Below are positions 1-9,138 of a stretch of 64,000 nucleotides of DNA, piece by piece. The notes beneath the pieces are model-generated. The model worked only from the letters and a program-made list of their open reading frames with translations, did not search any database and was not told the origin of the DNA. Source of the DNA: Sporosarcina psychrophila. GTDB lineage: Bacteria; Bacillota; Bacilli; Bacillales_A; Planococcaceae. The DNA lies in the NCBI RefSeq assembly GCF_001590685.1, contig NZ_CP014616.1, forward strand, positions 3,471,001 to 3,535,000, written 5' to 3'. Positions within the stretch are counted from its first letter, which is position 1; every line of letters begins with the position of its first letter. The position numbers and the translations under genes are program-made.

Positions 1-11
1 TTATTCCTTTA

Positions 12-950
12 TCAGGTCAAAAGGTGATCAATCAATTTTTGTATTTCAAGTCCTTCATCAAATGACACAAGTAGCGCAGTTTCACCGTTAGCTGCCGCAA
101 TGCACTCATCCGTAAGCGTTTTCACTGTATCGAAGGAAGTCAATATCTCAAAAGGACTGTCTTTTTGTGCCATGCTAAGTTCCGACCAATTGCGCAGTTT
201 CAGAACACCTTCATCTCCATATACTGTATAGGACAGTTCTTCTTGTTGACCGATTCCCGAAACACCATTCAAGAAGACCGGAATGTCATCCGCGGTTTTT
301 CCGATTGTAAGGACACTCGTTTCCGCAAGCGTTTCATCTTCAGGATAAACGGTTTGGTGGGAAGTAATCGCAAGTTGACCAAACATCCTGTACATAAGTT
401 GAAGGTAATGCGGGAATACTTCTCGTGTAAAGCCGCCTTGTTTTCGCGAAGCGATCCACGGATTTTGTTGCCATAAACGTGGCCAATGCGGGAAATAAGT
501 TTGTAGTTCAATTCGAATGATTTGACCAATTTCACCTTCATTAACTAGTTTCATCATATGACGAACGGACGAACTATACATGAGCGGAAAATGCATTGCC
601 GTTTGAATTTTACTGTTCTCTGCAGCCGAAGCCATAACTAATCCATCTGTCACATCGTGTGCAAGTGGTTTTTCACAAAGCACATTCAAGCCTTTTGAAA
701 TCGCTGCCGTACTCAGTGCAGCATGCGATATGGGTGGAGTTCCAATATAGATCCAGTCAGGTTTCATCGCCAAAACCTCCTCATAAGAGGATGCCGCAAA
801 TAATCCGTATGTATCCGCCATTTCAGAAAGTCGTTCATCATTTTCATCAAACAAGGCAATAATTGTTGCAGATTCGTTATTGCGTAATTGATTGATGATT
901 CGCTCGCCAACAATACCTGTACCAACGAGGGCAAATGTAGTTTTCTTCAT
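12..950 (-). CDS. Gfo/Idh/MocA family NAD(P)-dependent oxidoreductase
   Basis: A 312-aa protein with an N-terminal Rossmann fold: the GxGxxG-type motif GTGIVGERI lies at about residues 10-18. The family motif CEKPLAHD, whose EKP lysine is usually catalytic, lies near residues 91-98. The C-terminal half is the alpha/beta substrate domain (roughly 125-300). Length is normal for the family (about 310-380 aa). The substrate cannot be told from sequence; relatives act on sugars, inositols or other polyols. ATG start at 950, transcribed leftward, no operon partner visible inside the window. Confidence 0.88.
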   Translation of the reverse strand: MKKTTFALVGTGIVGERIINQLRNNESATIIALFDENDERLSEMADTYGLFAASSYEEVLAMKPDWIYIGTPPISHAALSTAAISKGLNVLCEKPLAHDVTDGLVMASAAENSKIQTAMHFPLMYSSSVRHMMKLVNEGEIGQIIRIELQTYFPHWPRLWQQNPWIASRKQGGFTREVFPHYLQLMYRMFGQLAITSHQTVYPEDETLAETSVLTIGKTADDIPVFLNGVSGIGQQEELSYTVYGDEGVLKLRNWSELSMAQKDSPFEILTSFDTVKTLTDECIAAANGETALLVSFDEGLEIQKLIDHLLT

Positions 951-1094
951 AGAAATAACCCCTTTTCACGAATAATTGTATGAAAGGAAAAAGGATAGGT
1001 CTAACGATTCCTTTTCACCCTTTGACGTTTTGTATTATAGCATTGAAGGGAATAGAATGTTCAAATAACAAAGAATTTAAAGGAGGAAATGGAC

Positions 1095-1238
1095 ATGACA
1101 ACAACTGATACTTGGTGGGAAACGATCTTTGAAGGAAACCTTTCATTGGGGATTAATAAAGAACGTCTTGTAGAACTTGAAGAAGAAAATTTCCTTTATT
1201 TTGATGAAGAGAAGCAACTACAGGTGCCTACACACTGA
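1095..1238 (+). CDS. small 47-aa hypothetical protein
   Basis: A short ORF with an excellent ribosome binding site: AGGAGG at 1081-1086 is 8 nt before the ATG at 1095. An in-frame ATG at 1089 is too close to that site, so 1095 is preferred. The product is acidic, begins MTTTDTWWET and has no membrane segment or cysteine. It is followed by a strong terminator at 1288. I do not recognise a family. The coding call rests on the ribosome binding site, terminator and isolated position. Confidence 0.6.
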   Translation: MTTTDTWWETIFEGNLSLGINKERLVELEEENFLYFDEEKQLQVPTH

Positions 1239-1287
1239 TAATTATTGTAACTAACTTGTCAACGATACCAATTTCCAACGGACCATA

Positions 1288-1329
1288 AAAACAGCTTTTC
1301 CATGAAATTAAAATGGGAAAGCTGTTTTT
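1288..1329. terminator. bidirectional rho-independent terminator
   Basis: ACAGCTTTTCC and GGGAAAGCTGT form a stem with A and T runs on both sides. It separates the convergent 47-aa gene and alkA. Confidence 0.8.
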
Positions 1330-1366
1330 TATGTGTGTGAATGGTGAGTAGATCTTTTGAGTGTAT

Positions 1367-1429
1367 GTTGTTTAGTTTTAGGCTAATGTTGTGCAGTTCT
1401 AGGCAAGCGTTGTTTAGTTTCCCATATAC
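1367..1429. repeat. three degenerate 21-bp tandem repeats
   Basis: Three consecutive 21-bp units start GTTGTTTAGTT, GTTGTGCAGTT and GTTGTTTAGTT at 1367, 1388 and 1409. They lie between the terminator and the alkA stop codon. Longer arrays with the same or a similar period occur at 37.5, 55.6 and 57 kb with different unit sequences. Confidence 0.6.
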
Positions 1430-1430
1430 G

Positions 1431-2285
1431 TCACTCAATACTGTGCCACAGATAATGTGCTGCATAACTTAGGTACGGTGACCACTCTGGAAAACGGGCA
1501 AGCATTTCATCTTGCGTGGGCTTACGATCCATCTTCCACACCTGCTTCAATGCGTTTTGCAAACCAATATCCGCCAGTGGGAATAAATTTGGACGTCCGA
1601 GCCCAGACATTAGGAAACCTTGTGCAGTCCAAGGTCCTACACCACGGTAAGCAACAAGTTTTGAAGTTACTTCATCGTCATCCATTTTCCTGAACTGCTC
1701 AAGGTCAAGCGTCCCCTCTGCAATCGATTGCGACAAGCCAATGACATATTCAGCCTTACGCGTGCTAAACTGCAGGTCTCGAAGTACTGAGACGTCAAGC
1801 GACGCAATACGCTCAGGGGATGGATAACGCCAGACGTCATCGACCATCTCCCCAAATGATTCTACAAAACGTTGCGTCAACGTATGTGAGAACGACAAAT
1901 TGAGTTGCTGGTGAATGATGCTTTTCATTAGTGTTCCATATAATGAAAAACTTTTAACAAGCGGGGTTCCTTCACACTCAAGAAATAGCGGCCCAAGATC
2001 TGTTCCCGCAAAATGTAACCCGATTGCATCCAACGGTTTATCAAAATGAAAGATTGATTTAACCGTTTCAATTTGACTATCATCAATTGCATTTCCCACT
2101 ATAAATGCAGGTAGTTGTTTCGTGCCTGTACTTTGCAACGTGATATTATTTCCCTCTTCCATAGGGATGCGCACTATGCGGCTTTGCAAATCCACAGAAT
2201 TCACCGGGTCCCCTGCCAACCGAATAATTGCCCGATCGAAATCATAGACATAAGGCAATGAAAATTGAACGTCGATAAGAAACAC
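1431..2285 (-). CDS. alkA: DNA-3-methyladenine glycosylase II (AlkA-type HhH-GPD)
   Basis: A 284-aa base-excision-repair glycosylase that removes alkylated purines from DNA. The helix-hairpin-helix and GPD region is clear in the last third: YRGVGPWTAQGF followed about 16 residues later by PLADIGLQNAL, whose Asp is the usual catalytic residue of the superfamily. The N-terminal 110 residues form the AlkA-specific beta domain. Length matches Bacillus AlkA/YfjP-type enzymes. It is encoded alone, convergent with the small gene to the left and divergent from the tRNA. Confidence 0.88.
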   Translation of the reverse strand: MFLIDVQFSLPYVYDFDRAIIRLAGDPVNSVDLQSRIVRIPMEEGNNITLQSTGTKQLPAFIVGNAIDDSQIETVKSIFHFDKPLDAIGLHFAGTDLGPLFLECEGTPLVKSFSLYGTLMKSIIHQQLNLSFSHTLTQRFVESFGEMVDDVWRYPSPERIASLDVSVLRDLQFSTRKAEYVIGLSQSIAEGTLDLEQFRKMDDDEVTSKLVAYRGVGPWTAQGFLMSGLGRPNLFPLADIGLQNALKQVWKMDRKPTQDEMLARFPEWSPYLSYAAHYLWHSIE

Positions 2286-2349
2286 CCCCTTTTTTTACAG
2301 CATTCTAGTGTCTATTATACTCTTTTTTAAAAAACTTTTCCTAAAGGTG

Positions 2350-2377
2350 TTGACTTCTATTACAGACCCGCTATAAT
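2350..2377 (+). promoter_or_regulatory. sigma-A promoter of tRNA-Val
   Basis: TTGACT at 2350-2355 and a perfect TATAAT at 2372-2377, separated by 16 bp. The tRNA begins 39 bp after the -10 box. Confidence 0.8.
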
Positions 2378-2415
2378 AATAAATGTGCAGTAAGCAGAAA
2401 CACAATTTAATTCCC

Positions 2416-2488
2416 GGTTCCGTAGCTCAGCTGGGAGAGCACTACCTCGACAAGGTAGGGGTCGCTGGTTCGAGCCCAGTCGGGACCA
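2416..2488 (+). tRNA. tRNA-Val (anticodon GAC)
   Basis: A 73-nt cloverleaf can be folded by hand. The acceptor stem is GGTTCCG/CGGGACC, the D arm is GCTCAGCTGGGAGAGC, the anticodon stem is CTACC/GGTAG with loop TCGACAA, and the T arm is GCTGG/CCAGT around TTCGAGC. The anticodon is GAC (2449-2451), and discriminator A is 2488. CCA is not encoded. Position 33 is C rather than the nearly invariant T. The 3' half is the integration target of the downstream island. Confidence 0.9.
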
Positions 2489-2577
2489 TTGGGTGCCAAA
2501 CCCGAAGAAAACCTTTAGGAACAAAGGTTTTTCCATAAAAAAGACGTTCAGGCCTTGTGCTTGGAGGTCTTTTTTTC
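2447..2577. repeat. attL: direct repeat bounding the island (left copy)
   Basis: From the anticodon loop of tRNA-Val through the tRNA terminator this sequence is repeated at 32154-32284 at a constant offset of 29,707 bp. One mismatch is visible near the left edge and the T run differs by one base. Such tRNA 3'-end duplications are the usual product of tyrosine-integrase insertion, so this is read as attL. Confidence 0.88.
2541..2577 (+). terminator. tRNA-Val terminator
   Basis: AAGAC pairs with GTCTT across a 20-nt hairpin followed by seven T. It lies inside the att repeat and is therefore duplicated at 32.25 kb. Confidence 0.7.
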
Positions 2578-2594
2578 TACGGATTTTTACCTAA

Positions 2595-2613
2595 TGTCCG
2601 CCATTTGTCCGCA
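2595..2613. promoter_or_regulatory. candidate integrase arm-type sites (left end)
   Basis: Two copies of TGTCCGC spaced 11 bp apart (2595 and 2606) lie between attL and the integrase remnant. The same doublet with the same spacing is found at 32009-32028 inside attR. Paired arm sites near both ends are typical of tyrosine-integrase elements; the role is inferred. Confidence 0.5.
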
Positions 2614-2617
2614 GCTT

Positions 2618-2941
2618 TTATTGCAGGTCATCCGTATGTTTTCGAATCGCATTGTGGAAAATATCTGCAACGTCACTATGTGATTTAGGTAATAGATGGG
2701 CATAAAATTCTAACGTAATTTTGGGATTTGTATGTCCAAGTCGAGCCGCTATTTTAACAACGTCGACTCCTTCCGCTATCAAGATGGAAGCATGCGTGTG
2801 CCGCATATCATGAAAGCGGATCGCTGTCACTTTAGCCTCTTTTACAATGCGCTTCATGGCTCGGATTACATTTCGCGGATCTTGCATGGTTCCCGTATTC
2901 GTACAAATCACTAAGTCTTGATTTTGGTATAGGCCACCCAC
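2618..2941 (-). pseudogene. C-terminal remnant of a tyrosine integrase
   Basis: The frame encodes the catalytic end of a phage/ICE-type integrase: FHDMRHTHAS (HxxR), ARLGHT and the nucleophile context LEFYAHLLP. Only about 107-120 of the usual 370-400 residues remain. The frame stays open for about 15 codons upstream of the GTG at 2941 and then runs into the divergent regulator gene, so the 5' part has been lost. Beside attL this is the expected place for the island's own integrase; as it stands it could not be active. Confidence 0.8.
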
Positions 2942-2964
2942 AAGTTCTTGCCATTCATCCTGAA

Positions 2965-3462
2965 TTGGATAAAAAATTGGACATTGGACAACTCATTCGA
3001 ACGGAATGGCTGAAGCAAAACATGAAGCAAGAGAATCTGGCAAATAATATTTGTTCTATTTCTCACTTGAGTAAAATCGAACATGGAGTGACAATGCCAA
3101 GTGATGCGGTTCTGCAACAGTTACTGCAAAGGTTGAATATATCGTTAGAAAGTGTAACTGCACACTCGTCTCCTGAACAATTTATACAGTTTCGCGAACA
3201 TTTCCAAGATGTGATTAATCGGCGTGATAAGCCAGGAGCAGAGTCGCTTTGTGAGGAGATCCATAGCTATTTGAAGGCACATCCACTCTATGACTATCAA
3301 TTCGACCTATCACTGATGGAAAACCGATTGCTACTCATGACTTCAGCTGATGTTATCGCTATCCAAAGCAACCTAGATATTTCAGCAACTATAAACTGTG
3401 AACCTTCACATAACCACCGCAATTGTGTGTATTATAATTTCGCAGCACACACTTATACCTAA
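2965..3462 (+). pseudogene. XRE/PlcR-like helix-turn-helix regulator, truncated
   Basis: Reads from a TTG codon. Residues about 8-60 form an XRE helix-turn-helix (KQENLANNICSISHLSKIEHG region), followed by helical TPR-like sequence to about residue 135. Regulators of this type are normally near 290-430 aa, so the 165-aa frame is cut, and its last 25 residues look unrelated to the family. The 5' end overlaps the in-frame extension of the integrase remnant, so both genes appear broken at one junction. It could still make a short DNA-binding protein. Confidence 0.55.
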
Positions 3463-5031
3463 TTATTTCTTTTTTCCTTCAAAACTGTTGTATTCAACAT
3501 CCTCCCATATTTCCTTCACCTCAATTAACTCGTAATTATCCTCAAAACGAATTTCAATGGAGTAATTATACAAATATTCCAGATGATCTATATATAAGAT
3601 GAGTGTATTTTCATCTTTCCACTGTCTACTTACCGAAATTACCCCAAAGGTAGTTTGGCTAATTAAAGGGGTATCACCTAAAGCAATTGATAAATCCTCC
3701 TCAATGCCATCATGTAGCCATACTTTTAACGCAGCTTCATTTTTACCTTTAAATGATAGACGTAGCTCTTTCCACCCTAATTCATTGGAATCGAAGACAT
3801 AGCTTTGCTCATCAATTTTTTTTATGTCCTTAGGGGGCATAGATTGTTTCTCTCTCTCATCCTTCACTCTATTTTCCAACTTTATCGACTCAAGTGAATT
3901 GTATTTTTCATTATTTGATGCAAGAGCCTCTTCTGATACAGCCGCATTCACAATGAACTTTACACTGTCTTTTAATTTATTGTTAGTTTCAGGTGCATCA
4001 TATCCCGATGTAAATACTGCAACAATCTCTAAATCAGGGATAACATATATATATTGTCCGTATCCCCCCTGAGCAGAGTAAACATAATGACCCTCTATTT
4101 CATCAATAACCCACTGATAACCATAATGACTTCCTCTAAAATAAATAAATCGATCTTCTGATGACTTTTTGGTTGATTCTTCAATCCATTGCTCGGATAT
4201 AAGTGTTTCCCCATCCCATTTACCTTCATTTAAATATAAAAAACCTATTTTCGCCATGTCACGTGGTGTCATTATTAGCCCATTGCCACCTACTGCGATA
4301 TTATCTCTCTCTACAAATTCTCTATTTTGTATGTTAAGCGGTTCAAAAAGATATGTATCTGCGAACTCTACTGTTTTCATGCCTGACTTTTTCTGAAGGA
4401 TTGCTGTCAATAAAAAAGAATCTCCAGAACTATAATGGTATTGAGTATCAGGTGAAACTCTCATTGGTTTATTTAAAAGAAATGACACTGGATCTTTCAC
4501 TTCCCAAATCATTACATCATCGCTACCACTATCATTACTATTATCATACTCAAGTCCAGATCGCATGGACAACAAATCCTTAACAGTAATTTGATTTTTA
4601 TCACTGTCTAGGTTCTGAATATCTTTCTCCGAGAAGATATCCACGACACGCTCTTCCAATTTGAGGATCCCCTGATCTACTGCAATGCCGATGAGAGCTG
4701 AGGTTATACTTTTAGTAGCTGAATAGATTCGCTGCTTTATTTCAGGTGTGTATCCCTCACTATATTTTTCAGCAACAATATAACCATTTCTAGTAAGGAT
4801 TACACTATTAGTTCCAGTTGCTTTTTCATTGACCTCATTAAAAAAAACCATCAACTTTTCCGTGTCCATTCCTTGAGCTTCAGGAGTGGATTTCCTCCAC
4901 TCGTTTGTTGGAAAGTATTTTTCTTGCGTAAAGTATACATCTTCCATGTTTTGATTTTCGACAACTACATTTTGTTTACATCCAGTTAAGATGAGGAAAA
5001 CCACAGCGATTAACATAAACCTTTTCATCAT
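3463..5031 (-). CDS. serine hydrolase lipoprotein (class C beta-lactamase/PBP fold)
   Basis: A 522-aa exported lipoprotein. The start is taken at the ATG at 5031 because GAGAGGGG precedes it. A signal peptide ends in the lipobox LTGC. The hydrolase domain (about residues 50-370) carries the SxxK motif SATKS, the second motif region YSSGDS and a late HYVYSAQGGYG stretch. A C-terminal beta-rich extension of about 130 residues follows. Relatives act on D-amino peptides, esters or peptidoglycan fragments; the substrate is not predictable. It stands alone in the left part of the island. Confidence 0.85.
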   Translation of the reverse strand: MMKRFMLIAVVFLILTGCKQNVVVENQNMEDVYFTQEKYFPTNEWRKSTPEAQGMDTEKLMVFFNEVNEKATGTNSVILTRNGYIVAEKYSEGYTPEIKQRIYSATKSITSALIGIAVDQGILKLEERVVDIFSEKDIQNLDSDKNQITVKDLLSMRSGLEYDNSNDSGSDDVMIWEVKDPVSFLLNKPMRVSPDTQYHYSSGDSFLLTAILQKKSGMKTVEFADTYLFEPLNIQNREFVERDNIAVGGNGLIMTPRDMAKIGFLYLNEGKWDGETLISEQWIEESTKKSSEDRFIYFRGSHYGYQWVIDEIEGHYVYSAQGGYGQYIYVIPDLEIVAVFTSGYDAPETNNKLKDSVKFIVNAAVSEEALASNNEKYNSLESIKLENRVKDEREKQSMPPKDIKKIDEQSYVFDSNELGWKELRLSFKGKNEAALKVWLHDGIEEDLSIALGDTPLISQTTFGVISVSRQWKDENTLILYIDHLEYLYNYSIEIRFEDNYELIEVKEIWEDVEYNSFEGKKK

Positions 5032-5342
5032 ATTGCCCCTCTCTCGTAGCATATCGTATTGTCAATACTTTTATAGCCAAAAGTTCATTATGTTCACTAG
5101 GTAGTGAATTTCAAAAAAGTGCCACAGTTCAATAGGAAGCCCCTCAAAAATGATGTTGTCAAAAAACAAAAATACAATCCATATTTCATTCAGCTTTATA
5201 GTCATTTGCGGGGAGTCTGACTCACTTTATCGATAATAATAGAAAAAATTGTTTTTTTCTTTCCAATTTTTTTAGAAACCTCTTTAAACGACCACCTGCT
5301 AAAGTGATGTGACTCCAAAAAGTTAAACTACGAATTTGGAAA

Positions 5343-5756
5343 TTAAATTTTGGATAACTCAGGTATTAACTGTTGTTGAGCTGCAAGTTCCTTATACAGA
5401 GGATGTTTTTCAATTAACTCTACGTGTGTACCTGAGCCAGTAACTTGTCCATTTTCAATAACTATGATTTTATCTGAATTAAGAATTGTTGATAGTCGAT
5501 GTGCAATTATTAGTGTTGCCCTACTTTCCATCAAATTATTTAATGCGTATTGAACAACAGCTTCTGACTTTGTATCAAGATTCGAAGTAGCTTCATCTAG
5601 TAATAAAATTTCTGGATCCCTAAGTAAAACGCGTGCTATACCAATCCTTTGACGTTGTCCACCGGAAAGTTTTATTCCCCTATCCCCTACTTGTGTATTA
5701 TACTTATCCTTGAAATCCTCTATAAACTCATGGGCATACGCCATTTTGGAAACCAC
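5343..5756 (-). pseudogene. 3' fragment of an ABC transporter ATPase/permease
   Basis: Only the last 130-odd residues of an MsbA-like exporter half-transporter remain: signature LSGGQRQRIGIARVLL, Walker B EILLLDEATSNLD and the H-loop IIAHRLS. The Walker A motif and all membrane segments are missing. Upstream the reading frame breaks into an IS3 orfB fragment at about 5756, so insertion and deletion removed the 5' part. Confidence 0.85.
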
Positions 5757-5932
5757 GCATCATAAACACATTTAAGTAAAAGGTAGTCTTGATAATCATT
5801 TTCCTCACGTATAGCATGGACCTCAGTTTTTTCGAGCCATGCATAGTAGCCACTTCTATGTACTTTTGCGACTTTACATAGGTGAGCTGTGCACCTCTTT
5901 AATTGAAATTTACGAATCACTTCATTAATCAC
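5757..5932 (-). pseudogene. IS3-family orfB fragment (N-terminal)
   Basis: The start of an IS3 transposase B frame with the usual KVHRSGYYAWL motif. The frame runs into the ABC fragment after about 55 codons, so the DDE domain is gone. Confidence 0.75.
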
Positions 5933-5970
5933 CTGATATTTTTCCGCTGATGTTAGTATTATTTTTTCAC

Positions 5971-6237
5971 CTACCTCTCTAGTTCCTCGAGCTTTTTTAA
6001 CAATTCGACCTCGGCTTCAAGATATTTAATACGTGCTTCAGCTTTTTCAAGTTTTTTCTCAGGAGATAATCCTTCAGTTGATGGACGACCAGGACTTCCT
6101 TTTCCGCTCTGATTCTCTTTGACAGCTAATACTTTAAATTCAGGTTTATATTGGATAGAGCGATCTGAAACTGAGTTCACATTAGGATTCGCTTCTAATA
6201 ATCTACGCTGGTGTTCATTAAAAAGTATTTTACTCAT
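5971..6237 (-). pseudogene. IS3-family orfA with internal deletion
   Basis: Starts at ATG 6237 behind AGGAG. The N-terminus (NPNVNSVSDRSIQYKPEFK) and the C-terminal SPGRPS/coiled-coil region match IS3 A proteins, but about 50 residues containing the helix-turn-helix core are absent between EFKVLAVKENQ and GKGSPGRPS. The deletion is in frame. Neither this nor the B frame is complete, so the element is dead. Confidence 0.7.
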
Positions 6238-6372
6238 TGAAAACACTCCTGTCAGGATATTTATCTTCAGTATACCTAAGCTTTTAGACAGAAAAAAACC
6301 CAAATGGTGTCACTTTTTTAAAGTGTCTACCATTTGGGGTTCAGTTCAAAATAGGAACCGAGCTATTTTTAA

Positions 6373-6602
6373 TTAAACCCACCAACAACTCTTGTGTTGC
6401 CACATACACTCTGCACATAACTCTTCATTCCAAATTCCCATGATTCCGACTGCTTCGCAGTGTGTCATAGGCATAGCATCATCATAAGCTAGAATTTCAC
6501 AATTTCATCTTCGTTATAAATATAAAAACATGTTGTTAAATCTTCACTTTTCATGCCTATCTCATTGAGTCTCTTTTCATCTGTTGAGAAAAACAGTTCT
6601 AC
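6373..6602 (-). pseudogene. frameshifted small gene remnant
   Basis: Two adjoining minus-strand frames join into one ~76-residue sequence if a single base is added near 6490. The first is VELFFSTDEKRLNEIG onward, the second begins AYDDAMPMTHC and contains CAECMW. I do not recognise the family. A cysteine pair suggests metal binding, which is inference only. Confidence 0.4.
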
Positions 6603-6650
6603 CTAATCTATTGTAATTGTTTTGTTCTTAGAATCTACAACATTACCTAC

Positions 6651-7640
6651 TTAATTCTTTGAGACTTTTCTAATAAGCTCAAAATATGTGCCACCACCGG
6701 ATATAATTAATGTATTTTCATCTTTTATGAAGAATGTAGAAACATGGCCTTTTGAATCTGAAACATTAATTTCTGTAATAGGTGCTTTGAGACCTAAAAG
6801 ATCAAAAGGGATACGATGTTTTTCTACGAAATCACTTGCTGGAATAATCGTTTCGGTGTAAATTGGATTGGTAGCCACCTTTACTATATCTGAAGGTTTA
6901 TCTCCAAAACAACTTGCTTTATTAGCTGTAAAAGTTAAACTTTTCCCTAATAAACTTTCTGCATCCTCACTACTATAAGTACCTACTCCATAAGCTTGAA
7001 CTTGATTAATAATCCACTCACCATAGTACGACTCTGAAGCACGGCGAAAAGCCGGATTCATCGCTCTCGCAAGAAATGCAGATATATGTGCTCTAGATAG
7101 ACCCTCATTCGGTTTAAATGTACCATCCGGATAGCCCGAGGTTATATTGGCTCCTGCTAACTTCCTGACAGCAACATATGAAGTTGATCCTTTAGGAGCA
7201 TCTTTAAATTTTATATCTGCTTGATTGGTCAATTTAAAGGCATTTGCTATAAAGGCTGCCATATGACCTCTTGTTACTTGTTGTGTCGGTTTAAATGTAC
7301 CGTCTGGATATCCATTAATAATTCCAGCCCTGACTGCTGAATTAATATAACCCGAAGAATGCCTACTCTCCGGTACGTCTTTAAACTTCGTTTTGGTTTT
7401 CTTTCCATCAAGTCCAATTGCCTTAGCAACCGTTATTGCAACTTCTTCTCGTGTGACTTTTTGATTAACCCCAAACTTTTCAGCAGGCTCAATAACCCCC
7501 TTTTCCAGTAGATACATAATTTCTGTGTAATTCGGATGGCTTTTAGGCACGTCTTTAAAACCAACATTGTTAGCCTTCGTCTGCGGAGCTAGTGAAAGCA
7601 ATAATACGAATGTCAACAAAATAGATAATACTTTTCTCAT
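6651..7640 (-). CDS. SLH-domain surface protein
   Basis: A 329-aa exported protein. A signal peptide of about 23 residues is followed by three S-layer-homology repeats (about 28-90, 91-150, 151-205), seen as FKDVP starts and repeated GYPDGTFKP plus TRGHMAAF/SRAHISAF motifs. SLH triplets bind pyruvylated secondary wall polymer, so the protein should sit on the cell wall. The C-terminal 120 residues have no recognised domain. Start ATG 7640. Confidence 0.85.
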   Translation of the reverse strand: MRKVLSILLTFVLLLSLAPQTKANNVGFKDVPKSHPNYTEIMYLLEKGVIEPAEKFGVNQKVTREEVAITVAKAIGLDGKKTKTKFKDVPESRHSSGYINSAVRAGIINGYPDGTFKPTQQVTRGHMAAFIANAFKLTNQADIKFKDAPKGSTSYVAVRKLAGANITSGYPDGTFKPNEGLSRAHISAFLARAMNPAFRRASESYYGEWIINQVQAYGVGTYSSEDAESLLGKSLTFTANKASCFGDKPSDIVKVATNPIYTETIIPASDFVEKHRIPFDLLGLKAPITEINVSDSKGHVSTFFIKDENTLIISGGGTYFELIRKVSKN

Positions 7641-7820
7641 GATAATCCTCCTAAATATATTTCCATAATTTATCGTAACATTAATAATTGGGTATGAACA
7701 TAAAGTGTTCTGAATAATCCAACTTAAACTAATGGGTGCTTTAGTTTAACAATCGGGATTTCGATGTGAATTGAAATTCCTTAGGTGCCCTGCTCTTGTA
7801 AACCATCCTTTTACTTCATG

Positions 7821-8213
7821 TTAAACCTCTCTAACAACCGTACCCGAAACCTGGTCATGAGGAAGAATTGCCCCATCTTGTACTTCAAACGCTTGCCGAT
7901 TTTTTAAGTAATCAAGCGTACTCAAAGTATCTCGATAAGCCAACCGTTTAATGATTTGATTAGATGTTAGTTCTGAGCCATCTTGATTTTCTAGGGTTAG
8001 TCCCATTGTTTTATAACCGATTGTCTGACCATATTTACGCAGCTGTGCATATTCCAATGACCACAAGACGACGAGAGTTGGTGTCACTAGAGCATGAAAA
8101 GCTTCATTTTTCACCTTTTTCCGCAAGAAATACTCAACACATGCTGTTACAGCCTTTGAAATTGCAAGGTCAATCAGAATCGCTTTTGTACGTTTTTTCG
8201 TAATGGACTTCAT
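7821..8213 (-). CDS. RDD family membrane protein
   Basis: The ATG at 8213 (MKSITKKR) is chosen because GAGGG lies just upstream; a longer frame to 8321 has no such site. The product is 130 aa with two membrane segments (about 8-30 and 38-58), then the typical RDD-end sequence around GQTIGYKTMGL. RDD proteins are small integral membrane proteins of unclear, possibly ion-transport, role. Confidence 0.65.
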   Translation of the reverse strand: MKSITKKRTKAILIDLAISKAVTACVEYFLRKKVKNEAFHALVTPTLVVLWSLEYAQLRKYGQTIGYKTMGLTLENQDGSELTSNQIIKRLAYRDTLSTLDYLKNRQAFEVQDGAILPHDQVSGTVVREV

Positions 8214-8452
8214 TAATATTCCCTCTTTTCTATTTTTTCTTAATGAAACATATACGAATGGAAACGAGAAGAGTTTCATAGATAAGTGGGAAATATCGTG
8301 TGGTATGTCTACCAAGGTCATGTAGCATACAACCTTGCTGGTTTATTTTTATTCAAGATCCTCAAAGGCTCTTTTTTATTGGTTTTGCTCCGAAGCGGAA
8401 AATCTTTCTTTCTCAACTATTCAAAATAAAACTGTAAAAAGTATCTTCATTT

Positions 8453-9136
8453 TTAATTCACATCATCTATCGTCAGTTCTTTTTTTGGCGTAAAACTCAC
8501 ATAATCATAAATTTCTTCCCCGTCTACAATGCTGTGGTATCCGACTTCAGCCATATAATAATCAATGGATTCGCCGTTCAGCTGCTGTTGGATCGCCTTG
8601 CTCTTCTGCAGCATTTGCTCTTTGGTCAAGTCGCCTTTTTCAATTTCCGTCATAATGAGCATGGGCTTTGGTGTTTTCAGCTGGGGCGTCCATTCCGCGA
8701 CTTCGTTGCTGTATACTTCTACATCTGTGGACACTCCATTGATTTCTGGAACTCTATTCTGTAGAAGCGCTAGAATATATTGCTCCGCCTCTGCATTTAA
8801 TTCTTTTGAGGCCGCTTTGTCGATTTTGGATACGTGGATTGTATCGCCAAGAATTTCGTACGGTTCGAAAGCGGAGACATCGAACATATAGGTGGTTTCA
8901 ACTGCTATCGGTTCCTTTTCCACTACTTTAAAACGAAAAGTGCCATCGATCCATCCATACTCTGCCGACCGCTTGATCTCATAGTCCATGTCCGGATAAG
9001 TTTGTTCTAAAAACGCTTCCAGGCTCTCTTTTGCCCTGTTTTTCTCAATTGGATTTCCGCTCATTTGTATGTAAGCGAACACGACGGCGGCAATTAATAA
9101 AATTGCAATTACACTGTATATTATTTTCTTTTTCAT
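8453..9136 (-). CDS. hypothetical membrane-anchored protein, third gene of the ECF sigma operon
   Basis: A 227-aa protein with one N-terminal membrane anchor (about 5-25) and a soluble, presumably extracytoplasmic domain rich in acidic and aromatic residues. It starts 2 bp after the anti-sigma stop, so the three genes form one operon. The family is not recognised; such third genes often sense or respond to envelope signals, which is inference. Confidence 0.7.
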   Translation of the reverse strand: MKKKIIYSVIAILLIAAVVFAYIQMSGNPIEKNRAKESLEAFLEQTYPDMDYEIKRSAEYGWIDGTFRFKVVEKEPIAVETTYMFDVSAFEPYEILGDTIHVSKIDKAASKELNAEAEQYILALLQNRVPEINGVSTDVEVYSNEVAEWTPQLKTPKPMLIMTEIEKGDLTKEQMLQKSKAIQQQLNGESIDYYMAEVGYHSIVDGEEIYDYVSFTPKKELTIDDVN

Positions 9137-9138
9137 GA

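Larger units (their letters stand above)
5757..6345 (-). mobile_element. degraded IS3-family element
   Basis: Contains the orfA and orfB remnants. Its outer end is a hairpin, CCAAATGGT...ACCATTTGG around 6299-6340, with inner GTCACTTT/AAAGTG pairing as in IS3/IS150 termini. The other terminus was lost at the ABC junction. Confidence 0.65.
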
